A stretch of 64,000 nt of DNA, taken from Acinetobacter lwoffii. GTDB lineage: Bacteria; Pseudomonadota; Gammaproteobacteria; Pseudomonadales; Moraxellaceae. The position numbers and the translations under genes were made by a program. Below the pieces are notes generated by a model. The model did no database searches, was not told where the DNA came from, and saw nothing but the letters and a program-made list of their open reading frames with translations. This document shows, piece after piece, positions 18,146 to 27,449 of the stretch (positions within the stretch are counted from its first letter, which is position 1; each line of letters starts with the position of its first letter). The stretch lies in NCBI RefSeq assembly GCF_024129735.1, contig NZ_JAMXXK010000002.1, forward strand, positions 1 through 64,000, in the 5' to 3' direction.

Positions 18146-20092
18146 TTAAGCTTTATTACGCTGTACCTCTGCGATCAGATGATCCACCACTTGCGGTTCA
18201 GCCAGGGTCGAAGTATCTCCGAGACTGTCCAGCTCATCGGCTGCAATCTTTCTCAGGATCCGGCGCATGATTTTGCCGGAACGGGTTTTCGGCAATGCCG
18301 GTGCCCAGTGCAAGGCATCGGGAGTCGCCACTGGCCCGAGAATCTTGCGTACCCAGCTGACCAGTTCTCCACGTAATTGATCTGAACTGGCAACATCAGC
18401 CTGTAAGGTCACAAAGGCACAAATTCCCTGACCTTTAATATCATGCGGCATACCGACTACAGCGGCCTCTGCTACCGATTCATGCGCCACCAGTGCACTT
18501 TCAATTTCTGCAGTACCTAAACGGTGTCCGGATACATTCAGGACATCATCCACCCGGCCGGTAATCCAGTAATAACCATCTTTATCACGACGCGCCCCAT
18601 CTCCGGTAAAATAGGTACCTGGATAGGTCGAGAAATAAGCTTCAATAAAGCGCTCCGGGTCTCCCCAAATGGTGCGCATCTGACCCGGCCAGGAATCCTT
18701 AATCACCAGATTGCCCTCAGCTTCTCCTTCCAGCTCCTTGCCATCGGCATCGACAATGGCAGGCTGTACGCCGAAGAAAGGTCGTGTCGCAGAGCCCGGT
18801 TTTAAATCAGTCGCACCCGGCAATGGCGTAATCATAAAACCGCCAGTTTCGGTCTGCCACCAGGTATCGATGACGGGACAGCGGCTTTCACCGACCACGG
18901 TGTAGTACCAGTTCCAGGCTTCCGGATTAATCGGCTCACCAACTGATCCTAAAATTCTCAGGCTACTGCGATCACTTTCCCGCACAAAAGCATCGCCCTC
19001 ACGCATCATGGCGCGGATCGCGGTCGGTGCAGTGTAGAGAATGGTGACGTTATGCTTATCGACAATATGTCCAGTACGCGCCCAGCTTGGATATTGCGGC
19101 ACACCTTCAAACATCACGGTGGTGGTCCCATTCGAGAGCGGCCCATACAGCACATAGGAATGCCCGGTGATCCAGCCCACATCTGCGGTACACCAGAATA
19201 CATCATCCTGCTTGATATCAAATGCTTCACGGAAGGTGCAATTCACATAGGTCAGATAACCGCCAGTGGTATGCATCACGCCCTTGGGCTTGCCGGTGGA
19301 ACCTGAGGTATACAGGATAAACAGCGGATCTTCGGCATTCATCGGTTCGGGTGGACAGATGTCATTCACTGACATAATTTCCGTGTGATACCACAGATCA
19401 CGTCCGTCCTGCATTTCAATTGGGTTACCGGTGCGGTGTACCACCATTACATTTTGAATCGAGTCTGTACCCGCCAGTTTCAGTGCTTCATCGACATTGG
19501 CTTTCAGTGGAATGGCCTTACCGCCGCGCATGCCGGAATCCGCAGTAATCACCATTTTCGCCTGACAGTCTTCAATCCGGCTGGCCAAAGAATCTGGCGA
19601 GAAACCACCAAATACCACGCAATGTACCGCCCCGATCCGGGCACAGGCCAACATAGCAATCGCAGCTTCAGAAACCATCGGCATATACAGCATGACTCGG
19701 TCGCCTTTCTGGATGCCATTTTTCTTCAGCACATTGGCAAAACGGCAGGTTTCATCATGCAGCTCGGCAAAGGAAATAATCTTGTGCCGCGAAGGATGAT
19801 CCCCTTCCCAGATGATGGCCGGTTTATACGGATGTTCTTTCAGGTGCCGATCCAGACAGTTGGCACTGACATTGAGCTGACCATCGGCAAACCATTCGAT
19901 TTTAAAATCGTCTTTGTTAAAGCTGGTATTTTTGACTTGGGTGAAGGGCTTGATCCAGTCCAGACGTTGCGCCTGTTCTGCCCAAAATTTATCTGGCTGT
20001 TCTATAGAATATTGATAACGTTCAAAGTACTGGTCTTCGAGCGTACGTGCTGTTTTTTTAAATTCATCGGGTACTGGATAGATCTCTTGCAT
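18146..20092 (-). CDS. acs: Acetyl-CoA synthetase (AMP-forming)
   Basis: 648 residues (E. coli Acs 652). It activates acetate with ATP and CoA via acetyl-AMP, in the cytoplasm. Seen: P-loop-like [19 protein letters not shown] (about 262-280), the WWQTETGG motif, [18 protein letters not shown] and the C-terminal [13 protein letters not shown], whose Lys607 corresponds to the acetylation-regulated lysine of Acs. Likely a target of the CrbS/CrbR system encoded 5-10 kb away, with ActP supplying acetate. It stands alone, upstream spacer 269 bases. Confidence 0.95.
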   Translation of the reverse strand: MQEIYPVPDEFKKTARTLEDQYFERYQYSIEQPDKFWAEQAQRLDWIKPFTQVKNTSFNKDDFKIEWFADGQLNVSANCLDRHLKEHPYKPAIIWEGDHPSRHKIISFAELHDETCRFANVLKKNGIQKGDRVMLYMPMVSEAAIAMLACARIGAVHCVVFGGFSPDSLASRIEDCQAKMVITADSGMRGGKAIPLKANVDEALKLAGTDSIQNVMVVHRTGNPIEMQDGRDLWYHTEIMSVNDICPPEPMNAEDPLFILYTSGSTGKPKGVMHTTGGYLTYVNCTFREAFDIKQDDVFWCTADVGWITGHSYVLYGPLSNGTTTVMFEGVPQYPSWARTGHIVDKHNVTILYTAPTAIRAMMREGDAFVRESDRSSLRILGSVGEPINPEAWNWYYTVVGESRCPVIDTWWQTETGGFMITPLPGATDLKPGSATRPFFGVQPAIVDADGKELEGEAEGNLVIKDSWPGQMRTIWGDPERFIEAYFSTYPGTYFTGDGARRDKDGYYWITGRVDDVLNVSGHRLGTAEIESALVAHESVAEAAVVGMPHDIKGQGICAFVTLQADVASSDQLRGELVSWVRKILGPVATPDALHWAPALPKTRSGKIMRRILRKIAADELDSLGDTSTLAEPQVVDHLIAEVQRNKA

Positions 20093-20361
20093 AGGTCACT
20101 TCCTTGATTTTGTTCTATCTCATCACGAGAGGTTAATGCTGCGTTGTTGATTGTTTTTTATGCATAATGGCAGTATGGCCTGCTTATTTCAAATCCGGCA
20201 ATCATGCTTTCGTCGTAGATTATTTATACAAATTCAATCAAAATAAACCACAACTTACAGTACAGAATCTTCTGCGCAAATGTGTATGATCTGTAGCACA
20301 GCCCTTAAAAATAAAATTGACCGCTTGTGGTTATTTCATCTGATTTAGCAGGATACGCTTT

Positions 20362-20940
20362 ATGAAATCGCCTGAATCTCCCTACTTTAGCCCGCCTGCG
20401 CTGCCTGCATCGGATCATCCCCTGTCGATGAAAGGCCGCTTCGGACGCTTGAGCTTTATTGCCTGGTCGGCATTTCTGTATTTCATTTTTTTATTTGGCA
20501 GTATTGCACTGGGTCTCAGTATTGATATTGTGAATATTTCTACCCATTCTCTAGATCCCAACTGGCTGATTTCACTGCAAGGCTTGGCCAGTATCGGTGT
20601 ACTGGTCATGGTTCTGGCCTATGTGTATTTCGCTTTAGTGGTGACCGTTCGCCGTTTGCATGATATGAACCGCAGTGGCTGGTGGGCGCTATTATTTTTA
20701 CTGCCGGTAGTAAACATTTTTGTATGGCTTTATATCGTTTTTGGTTCGGGCGATCGCGGCAGTAATCAGTATGGTCCGGCACGGATCACCTTGCTCTGGG
20801 AAAAAATTCTGGCCTGGCTGATGATTATCCTGACCCTGCTTAGCCTGTTGGGATCTATCGCTTTATTCAGTTATATGAGCGGTGAAGAACAAACACCTAC
20901 CCCCACGGAAATGATGCAAAAAACCACCAAATACTTTTAA
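20362..20940 (+). CDS. DUF805 inner-membrane protein
   Basis: 192 residues. An N-terminal soluble stretch leads to the DUF805 opening (GRFGRLSFIAWSAFLYF), then TVRRLHDMNRSGWWALLFLLP and GSGDRGSNQYGP, which are the family signatures (E. coli YhaH/YhaI type). Four or five membrane helices. Function not known. Transcribed toward mscS, 106 bases upstream of its likely start. Confidence 0.8.
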   Translation: MKSPESPYFSPPALPASDHPLSMKGRFGRLSFIAWSAFLYFIFLFGSIALGLSIDIVNISTHSLDPNWLISLQGLASIGVLVMVLAYVYFALVVTVRRLHDMNRSGWWALLFLLPVVNIFVWLYIVFGSGDRGSNQYGPARITLLWEKILAWLMIILTLLSLLGSIALFSYMSGEEQTPTPTEMMQKTTKYF

Positions 20941-21046
20941 CAACAGCGCCGTTATTTTTAAAATTATCCAATGGTGACTTCGAGCCCTTATTAATTTTTT
21001 GCTGAACATCAGGCAAAATAGGCAAAATTTGAATTGTGGAATTTTT

Positions 21047-22027
21047 GTGGCAGAGCAAAACAATACCTTAAGCCAGGTAACTGAGGGCACCACGGAGTTG
21101 TTACATCAGGCAACTGAAAAAACGACCAAGACCGTGATTGAACATACCGCCAAGTATAATGATGCCTACAGCACCATTGACAAAATCATGGAGGGCTTCT
21201 GGGAGCGTGTGCCTTATTTCTGTATCGCACTGATCGTGATTACGATTTTCTGGTTACTCTCCAAAGTCTTCAAGTTTTTCGTACGTAAAACTTTGGAAAA
21301 CCGTTCTTATACCCGCCAGAATCTGGTATTGGTCCTCAACCGTGTCGGCAGTACCTTTATTATTTTCTTTGGTATTCTGATTGGACTGGTGATTGCGGTT
21401 CCTGGCTTTACCCCGGGTCAGCTGATGAGTGCCCTCGGAATTGGTTCGGTCGCGATCGGTTTTGCCTTCAAGGATATTTTCCAGAACCTGCTCTCTGGTG
21501 TGCTGATTCTTCTCAGTGAACCGTTCAAGATTGGCGACGATATTATCGTGAATGGCATGGAAGGTACCGTTGAAGATATCCAGATTCGTGCGACCTTTTT
21601 ACGCTCACCAGATGGCCGCCGTATCGTGATTCCAAATGCCACGGTCTACACCAGTGCGGTCACAGTCAATACCGCCTATACCCGTCGCCGCTGCGAATTC
21701 GTGGTGGGGATCGGCTATGAGGATGATATCCAGAAAGCCAAAGACCTGATTACCGCTATTTTAGATAAAGACCCCACCATCCTGAGCCAGCCTGGCTTTA
21801 GTGTCAATGTCACCGCGTTGGCTGACTTTTCCATTACCCTAAAAGCTTTCTGGTGGGTCGATACCACTGAAACAGGCACCGGAACTTCAATCAGTGCGGT
21901 GCAGGAACGGGTGATTCAGGCTTTTGCCGAGCATAATATTTCGATTCCGTATCCGGTACAGGAAGTCAAAGTCTATCGTGGTGAAGGCAATGATGATGCC
22001 TCAGCCCGCGCTAAACAGACGACCTAA
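21047..22027 (+). CDS. mscS: Small-conductance mechanosensitive channel MscS
   Basis: 327 residues from a GTG start at 21047 with a weak GGA upstream; no ATG is available near the N-terminus. MscS opens under membrane tension to release solutes on osmotic downshock. The pore helix TM3 (Gly/Ala-rich, LMSALGIGSVAIGFAFKDI) is followed by the beta domain (FKIGDDIIVNGMEGTVEDI) and RRIVIPNATVYTSAV. The N-terminal 50 residues before TM1 are hydrophilic and Thr/Glu-rich. Its 3' end overlaps the convergent rsmE by 27 bases. Confidence 0.9.
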   Translation: MAEQNNTLSQVTEGTTELLHQATEKTTKTVIEHTAKYNDAYSTIDKIMEGFWERVPYFCIALIVITIFWLLSKVFKFFVRKTLENRSYTRQNLVLVLNRVGSTFIIFFGILIGLVIAVPGFTPGQLMSALGIGSVAIGFAFKDIFQNLLSGVLILLSEPFKIGDDIIVNGMEGTVEDIQIRATFLRSPDGRRIVIPNATVYTSAVTVNTAYTRRRCEFVVGIGYEDDIQKAKDLITAILDKDPTILSQPGFSVNVTALADFSITLKAFWWVDTTETGTGTSISAVQERVIQAFAEHNISIPYPVQEVKVYRGEGNDDASARAKQTT

Positions 22028-22714
22028 AACATACGGAATCACGGTTTCTGTACGGATAATACGGTTGCCCAGACTCACTGCCTGACAGCCGTTTTTGATG
22101 AGTAAATCGACTTCATATGGAATAAATCCGCCTTCCGGACCAATAACAATCGTACAGGGATGCTCAATCGCAAATGGCATCGCCTGCTCTGCATAAGGAT
22201 GTGCCACATAAGCCGGGCAATCTGTACTAATCAAACCCGGCAAGATATCTTCAACAAAGGGTTTAAAACGTTTATACAGCTCGATTTTTGGAGCAACCGT
22301 ATCCCCTGCCTGTTCTAGCCCCAATTCGATATAATGATTTAACTGCTGTAAAAATGGAGTTTGCCAATAGCTTTTATCGACACGGTAGCTATGTAGTAAA
22401 ATGATTTTTTCAACGCCCAAGGTGACACTGTCCATGATCAGACGGCGCAGCACTTTCGGACGTGGCAAAGCCACAATTAAAGTCACTGGCAATTTTTCTG
22501 GAACAGCTTCTTCTTGCAGTGGTTTCAAGCGCACTGCTTTTTCAGAGATTTCGACAATTTCCGTCAGGTAACGCTGACCTTCCCGAATTCCGACTTTTAA
22601 CGTATCTCCCACCTGAATCTGTAGATGTTGCTGTAAATGTTCCAGTTGCCGAGTTGAGGTAATGGACCAAAGTTCAGTTTCGGTTTGACGTGGGTCAAGC
22701 AGGACGATATTCAT
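22001..22714 (-). CDS. rsmE: 16S rRNA (uracil-1498-N3)-methyltransferase RsmE
   Basis: 237 residues. SPOUT-class methyltransferase that methylates U1498 in the decoding centre of 16S rRNA. An N-terminal PUA-like domain (about 1-75) is followed by the SPOUT knot with IGPEGGFIPYEVDLL and SLGNRIIRTETVIPYVLGRL near the C-terminus, which bind S-adenosylmethionine. Downstream of waaA on the same strand, 228 bases apart. Confidence 0.92.
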   Translation of the reverse strand: MNIVLLDPRQTETELWSITSTRQLEHLQQHLQIQVGDTLKVGIREGQRYLTEIVEISEKAVRLKPLQEEAVPEKLPVTLIVALPRPKVLRRLIMDSVTLGVEKIILLHSYRVDKSYWQTPFLQQLNHYIELGLEQAGDTVAPKIELYKRFKPFVEDILPGLISTDCPAYVAHPYAEQAMPFAIEHPCTIVIGPEGGFIPYEVDLLIKNGCQAVSLGNRIIRTETVIPYVLGRLFSAG

Positions 22715-22808
22715 AAGGAAGATAAAACCAAAACATTAACATGCAAAATATTCAAATTAGGTATTATCGCCAAATTTGAAATCGTGTGTGGCGACATGGA
22801 TGTTGCCC

Positions 22809-22846
22809 GCGGTACTGAGGTACAGGAAGTACCTTCAGTACCGCAA
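22809..22846. repeat. Long imperfect inverted repeat between waaA and rsmE
   Basis: GCGGTACTGAGGTA and TACCTTCAGTACCGC form a stem of 14-15 bp with one bulge around a short loop. No T-run follows on either strand, so it is not a simple terminator. It could be a processing site or a binding site upstream of rsmE. Confidence 0.55.
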
Positions 22847-22942
22847 AGGATTTTTGCTACTTTTAATCCCTTAAAAGTAGAAATCTTCTACGAATGACCA
22901 GTTGTCTCAGAAAGGTAGATTGAGAATATGACTAGCACACAC

Positions 22943-24223
22943 TTAGAGATACTGATCAATCACCTGAATATGCTTGGCAAGCGATCCCGTATTTAACTGC
23001 ATAATTTGCTGCGCTGCCGCATTCAAGATTTCCGCCTTAACCTGATCTTGCAAAAGTTCCAGTAATACCTCTGCAGCCTGCTGGGCATCCTGCACCACTG
23101 CGACTGCGTCTGCCTGAACGAACTCATCCACGATAGTCTGAAAATTAAAATAGTTTTTGCCTAAAACAGTCGGCACATTCAGCGCAATCGGCTCCAAAAT
23201 ATTATGTCCACCACCTGGTTCATTTAAAGAACCACCCACATAACATGCCTGACTCAAAGCATACCAAAGCCACATTTCACCCATCGAATCGGCCAAATAA
23301 ACCTGGGTATCTGCTTTAATATGTTGCCCTAGACTTCGACGCTGGATTTTCAATCCCAAAGACTGTGCAGCTTGGAACACCTCATCAAAACGTTCCGGAT
23401 GGCGCGGTACCACAATACAGACCAAATATGGATCAGCTTCTAAAGCAGCTTTTAAAACACTCAGAATTTCTTTTTCTTCAGGAGCATGAGTACTAGCTAA
23501 CGTGACGATCTTTCGCCCCCCTAACTGCCACTCCTGTTTCAATTGATCTGCCTGATGAATAAAGCGCTCGGGCGCAGTAATATCAAATTTGATATTGCCC
23601 AAAACTTGGGTTTTTTCAGCTGCGATTCCCAACTGGATATAACGTTGCTGGGTGGCTGTATCCTGTGCCAAAAGACCAGTTAAATTCTTGAGCATGCCAC
23701 GGGTCAAACCTTTGACCTTGGCATAGCCTTTGGCAGATTTTTCAGACAGACGCGCATTCAACAATACAGTTGGCACATTAAACTGGGGTGCCTGATCCAG
23801 CAGATTCGGCCAAAGCTCGGTTTCCATCAGCAATAAAAGTTTCGGCTGATACTTTTGATAAAATTCACGAATTAAAGTTTTCTGGTCAGCAGGCAAATAC
23901 ACGGCTTGAAACAAATCGAGATAAGGCGCTTTTAAAAAAAGTGATTTAGCGCGTGCCTGACCGGTTTTGGTGGTATTGGTGACCAGCACCGGATGGCCAA
24001 GTTTTAAATAATGTTCAATTAACGGTTGGGCAGCATTGGTTTCACCCACCGACACCACATGAAACCAGATGGCATGCAGATTTTTGGGTGGCTGAAACGG
24101 GCCGAAACGTTCTGTCAGTTCTTGTTGTAATTGTTCAGGATCGGTCGCACGTTTACGGATACGCGATTGATATAAGGGTTTAACCAGCGCCAAGGCTGCG
24201 TTATACCAAAATGGAGTGGCCAC
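22943..24223 (-). CDS. waaA: 3-deoxy-D-manno-octulosonic acid (Kdo) transferase
   Basis: 426 residues, GT30 family, membrane-associated. WaaA/KdtA attaches Kdo to the lipid A precursor. Seen: the N-terminal anchor-like segment, WFHVVSVGETNAAQPLI, ETELWPNLL, LLNARLSEKSAKGY, TLASTHAPEEKEI, VVPRHPERF and the nucleotide-site segment GGHNILEPIALNVPTVLG. It starts at GTG; E. coli WaaA is 425 aa. A hairpin at 24264-24297 separates it from the gene upstream. Confidence 0.93.
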   Translation of the reverse strand: MATPFWYNAALALVKPLYQSRIRKRATDPEQLQQELTERFGPFQPPKNLHAIWFHVVSVGETNAAQPLIEHYLKLGHPVLVTNTTKTGQARAKSLFLKAPYLDLFQAVYLPADQKTLIREFYQKYQPKLLLLMETELWPNLLDQAPQFNVPTVLLNARLSEKSAKGYAKVKGLTRGMLKNLTGLLAQDTATQQRYIQLGIAAEKTQVLGNIKFDITAPERFIHQADQLKQEWQLGGRKIVTLASTHAPEEKEILSVLKAALEADPYLVCIVVPRHPERFDEVFQAAQSLGLKIQRRSLGQHIKADTQVYLADSMGEMWLWYALSQACYVGGSLNEPGGGHNILEPIALNVPTVLGKNYFNFQTIVDEFVQADAVAVVQDAQQAAEVLLELLQDQVKAEILNAAAQQIMQLNTGSLAKHIQVIDQYL

Positions 24224-24263
24224 ATTGCGCCCCTGTCCAAAGATTCAATGAGCAGAATATAGC

Positions 24264-24297
24264 AGAGCCACATCAACATGTTAATCGATGTGGCTCT
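24264..24297. terminator. Stem-loop between oxidoreductase and waaA
   Basis: AGAGCCACATC/GATGTGGCTCT, 11-bp perfect stem with a 12-base loop. It lies just after the oxidoreductase stop codon; the following sequence is only moderately T-rich, so termination strength is uncertain. Confidence 0.5.
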
Positions 24298-24306
24298 TAT
24301 TTCGAA

Positions 24307-25392
24307 TTATTCTATGGTGCTTAATACTTTAACTTCTGCCAAAGTTGGATAATCAATATAACCTTCAGCCACCTGACTGCCGATCATATTTTCCATTTTC
24401 AGCTCATTAAGTGGTGCATTCTGAAGCAGACGTTCGTATAGATCAGGATTCGCAATATAGGCTTTACCAAATGCGACTGCATCTGCCTTTTCAGCTGCCA
24501 GTAGCTCAATCGCATCTTCACGACTCAGTTGCATATTGGCAATATAAGGCACTCCACCAGAACGCTCTTTCATATATTCGGAAATACTGTCTTCAGCCAG
24601 ATATTCACGGGTAAAGAAGAAGGCAATCTTGCGCTTGCCCAGGTGCTCCATGGCATAGCCAAATGTTTCACGTGGATCATTGTCGCCCATGTCATGGTCA
24701 TCACCACGCGGCGCAAAATGTACCCCTACTCGATCCGCACCCCATACTTCAATCAGTGCATCAGTTGCCTCTAGCAGGAAACGTGTACGGTTTTCGACTG
24801 AACCGCCGTATTCATCCTCACGCTGATTGGTTTTGCTTTGCAGGAACTGGTCAATCAGATAACCATTGGCAGCATGTAATTCAACACCGTCAAAACCGGC
24901 TTCTTTGGCACGAATCGCGGCTTGCTTGTATTGCTCGGTAATCGCGTGAATTTCAGAAACTTCCAAGGGGCGTGGCGTAACGTATGGACGCTTTGGACGT
25001 AATAAGCTGACATGACCCGCCTGTTGTACTGCACTTGCAGAGACTGGTGTTTCACCATTTAACAGATCCGGATGCGATACACGACCAACATGCCAAAGCT
25101 GGGCAACAATCAGACCGCCCTTCTCATGAACCGCTTGAGTGACCTTTTTCCAGCCTTCGACCTGAGCATCGGTAAACAATCCTGGGGTATTTAGATAGCC
25201 ATTGGCTTCTTCAGAAATCACTGTCGCTTCAGAAATGATCAGGCCAGCACTTGCACGTTGCGCATAGTATTCAACCATCATGGGGGTTGGAACGCGATCA
25301 GCAGTTGCGCGGCTACGGGTCAGCGGCGCCATGATGACACGGTTTTTAAGCTCTAACGCACCGAGCGTTAAAGGAGAATTTAATTCAGCCAT
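24307..25392 (-). CDS. Old Yellow Enzyme family alkene reductase, NemA-like
   Basis: 361 residues. FMN-dependent TIM-barrel ene-reductase that uses NAD(P)H to reduce electrophilic C=C bonds or nitro compounds. Seen: VIMAPLTRSRA, the active-site His/Asn pair in VELHAANGYLIDQFLQ, and YGGSVENRTRFLLE, all OYE signatures; E. coli NemA is 365 aa. The start at 25392 has GGTGGGAG upstream. It lies 15 bases after an ArsR-type regulator gene in the same direction, so they form one operon, by analogy to nemR-nemA (where the regulator is TetR-type). Substrate not predictable. Confidence 0.85.
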   Translation of the reverse strand: MAELNSPLTLGALELKNRVIMAPLTRSRATADRVPTPMMVEYYAQRASAGLIISEATVISEEANGYLNTPGLFTDAQVEGWKKVTQAVHEKGGLIVAQLWHVGRVSHPDLLNGETPVSASAVQQAGHVSLLRPKRPYVTPRPLEVSEIHAITEQYKQAAIRAKEAGFDGVELHAANGYLIDQFLQSKTNQREDEYGGSVENRTRFLLEATDALIEVWGADRVGVHFAPRGDDHDMGDNDPRETFGYAMEHLGKRKIAFFFTREYLAEDSISEYMKERSGGVPYIANMQLSREDAIELLAAEKADAVAFGKAYIANPDLYERLLQNAPLNELKMENMIGSQVAEGYIDYPTLAEVKVLSTIE

Positions 25393-25407
25393 CGTTACTC
25401 CCACCTG

Positions 25408-25707
25408 TTAAAGGTGTTGTTGTAGGTGTTCGATAAATTGCTGAATCAAAGTTTCATTGCGGGAGAAATATGACCACTGTCCATGCTTGGTCGCAGTAAT
25501 CAGGCCAGCCTGCTGTAATACCGACAGGTGATTGGACATGGTGGACTGTGAAACCTGGCCCAAACGTTCAATTTGACCTGCACAGACCCCACGTTGAAAG
25601 CCACCACACTCTTCCGCAGACAGATATTGCTCCGGAGATTTTAACCACTCCAGAATTTGTCGACGGGTCGGATTGGCTAAGGCTTTAAAAATTAGATCAA
25701 GGTCCAT
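25408..25707 (-). CDS. ArsR-family transcriptional regulator
   Basis: 99 residues from the ATG at 25707 (a GTG two codons earlier is possible). Winged helix: KALANPTRRQILEWL (about 7-21), recognition helix QSTMSNHLSVLQQAGLI, wing GQWSYFS. A Cys pair sits in the linker CGGFQRGVCAG (about residues 34 and 41), a position where thiol- or metal-sensing ArsR proteins can carry ligands. Probably represses its own operon with the downstream ene-reductase; a palindrome upstream (25773-25792) is a good operator candidate. The signal could be an electrophile, oxidant or metal. Confidence 0.8.
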   Translation of the reverse strand: MDLDLIFKALANPTRRQILEWLKSPEQYLSAEECGGFQRGVCAGQIERLGQVSQSTMSNHLSVLQQAGLITATKHGQWSYFSRNETLIQQFIEHLQQHL

Positions 25708-25772
25708 AGGCACATCACAATCAGTGGCGCAACGAAACTTTATTCAGCATCTGCGGCCATTATATCGTATTT

Positions 25773-25792
25773 TTTCGATTTATATATCGAAA
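25773..25792. promoter_or_regulatory. Candidate operator of the ArsR regulator
   Basis: TTTCGAT-TTATAT-ATCGAAA, perfect 7-bp half-sites, 66 bases upstream of the regulator start in a very AT-rich promoter. An ArsR dimer commonly binds such 12-2-12-like or shorter palindromes. Assignment is by position. Confidence 0.5.
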
Positions 25793-25853
25793 ATTTTAGA
25801 TATAATAATCACAATCTGCACAAGCTTTGTTACGCCAGCTTTTAAACGATTTC

Positions 25854-26949
25854 TTACAGGCCCTGTTTCAGGCTTGCTTCGATAAATTTGTCCAGATCAC
25901 CGTCCAGAACTGCGCCAGTATTGGAATTTTCCACACCTGTACGCAAATCCTTAATACGTGAATCATCCAGGACATAAGAACGGATCTGACTACCCCACCC
26001 AATGTCAGACTTGGAATCTTCCAGTGCTTGTGCCGCTTCGTTACGTTTGCTCATCTCGAGCTCATAAAGTTTGGCACGTAACTGCTTCCAGGCGTGGTCA
26101 CGGTTGGCATGTTGTGAACGCTGGTTCTGACAGGCCACCACAATTCCGGTCGGTGCATGGGTTAAACGCACGGCAGAATCTGTTTTGTTAATATGCTGAC
26201 CACCCGCCCCTGATGCACGATAAGTATCGGTACGAACATCGGACGGATTGATTTCAATTTCGATATTGTCATCAACTTCCGGTGACACAAACACGGCAGA
26301 GAACGAGGTATGACGACGGTTGCCCGAGTCAAAGGGGGACTTACGCACTAAACGGTGTACACCAGATTCGGTACGTAACCAGCCATAGGCGTACTCACCT
26401 TCCACACGAATCGTCGCAGATTTAATCCCGGCAACATCCCCATCAGATTCTTCCATCACTTCTGCTTTAAAGCCATGACGTTCAATCCAGCGTAGATACA
26501 TACGTAGCAACATAGACGCCCAGTCCTGTGCTTCTGTACCGCCTGAACCAGCTTGAATTTCCAGATAGCAAGGATTTGGATCCATCGGATTATTGAACAT
26601 ACGGCGGAATTCAAGCTTGGCCAGTTCTTCTTCAGCCGTGCTCAGTTCAGCCTGTACATCTTCTAGCAAGCTTTCATCATCCGCTTCAACCGCCAGATCA
26701 AGCAGAGCCTGTGCATCTTCAAGCTGGGTACTTAAGCGATCCAGCACATTTAATACATTTTCAAGCTCGCCTTTCTCTTTGGCCATCGCTTGGGCACGAC
26801 TCTGGTCATTCCAGATGGTTGGATCTTCTAATTCACGCAGGACTTCTTCTAAACGCTCTTTTTTCAGATCGTAGTCAAAGATACCCCCGTAGTGTTTGAC
26901 CACGTTCGTTTAAGTCTTTTAATTGGTTTAGATACGGATTAATTTCCAC
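25854..26949 (-). CDS. prfB: Peptide chain release factor 2, with programmed +1 frameshift
   Basis: About 364 residues after frameshifting (E. coli RF2 365). RF2 releases peptides at UGA and UAA. The zero frame starts at GTG 26949 and reads 24 codons to CGG-GGG-TAT-CTT-TGA (TGA at 26877-26875); a +1 slip on CTT continues as GAC-TAC-GAT in the long frame ending at 25854. Slippery site, internal Shine-Dalgarno-like GGGGG and in-frame UGA match the classical RF2 autoregulation site. The long frame holds the SPF anticodon-like tripeptide (KSPFDSG) and the catalytic GGQ in [14 protein letters not shown]. Confidence 0.95.
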
Positions 26950-27449
26950 GTGAATTACTCTCAATCAAAATTAGGCACAAAATTCTTAGCCCGATATTAT
27001 AGCACAGTCTATTTCCGCTATTTTAACGATCCATTCAGTCTAAGGCTCGAATGTCTTGAGCATTTAGACCTGTATTTCCCTCATCCAATTTTCAACATCT
27101 CATAGACTCTTTTGCGTCTTTTTATCCGAAATTTTTATCGGCTTTTTAGCCCCGTTTTATGACCGAAATATAATTTTGCAATTGATTTTATAATTTAGGA
27201 TTTCTTATTGGTCTGTATAAAAAATCAGCGAATTCAATAGATTCCACAATATCTACACACTTTTAATAAAACACTACATTATAAATTTAATTTTATTATT
27301 CAGTCACTTGTTCAGCAAAAATTACACAAGATTACGCTATTCACATTACTGTAACTTTCCTTTGATTGACGATCTTTGGAATTGCTCTAGACTGAAAGTT
27401 GTAACAAAAAGTGTAATGTTTTTAACTCACGATTTGAGGGGTAGTAACC
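26950..27449. other. Divergent spacer prfB / porin
   Basis: 500 bases, strongly AT-rich. A hairpin-forming repeat (TCTAAGGCTC...GAGCATTTAGA) lies near 27040-27070 and the porin promoter at 27366-27393. No gene is supported; the in-frame extension of the porin ORF upstream of 27450 lacks signal-peptide character. Confidence 0.5.
27366..27393 (+). promoter_or_regulatory. Predicted promoter of the first tandem porin
   Basis: TTGACG (27366-27371), 16-base spacer, TAGACT (27388-27393). Confidence 0.4.

Noticed and set aside
19385-20107. 240-codon open frame antisense to acs
   Set aside because: Shadow of a well-conserved gene; no domain or start signal.
22685-22897. 70-codon frame in the waaA-rsmE gap
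   Set aside because: Spans the inverted repeat, has no ribosome-binding site and no family resemblance.
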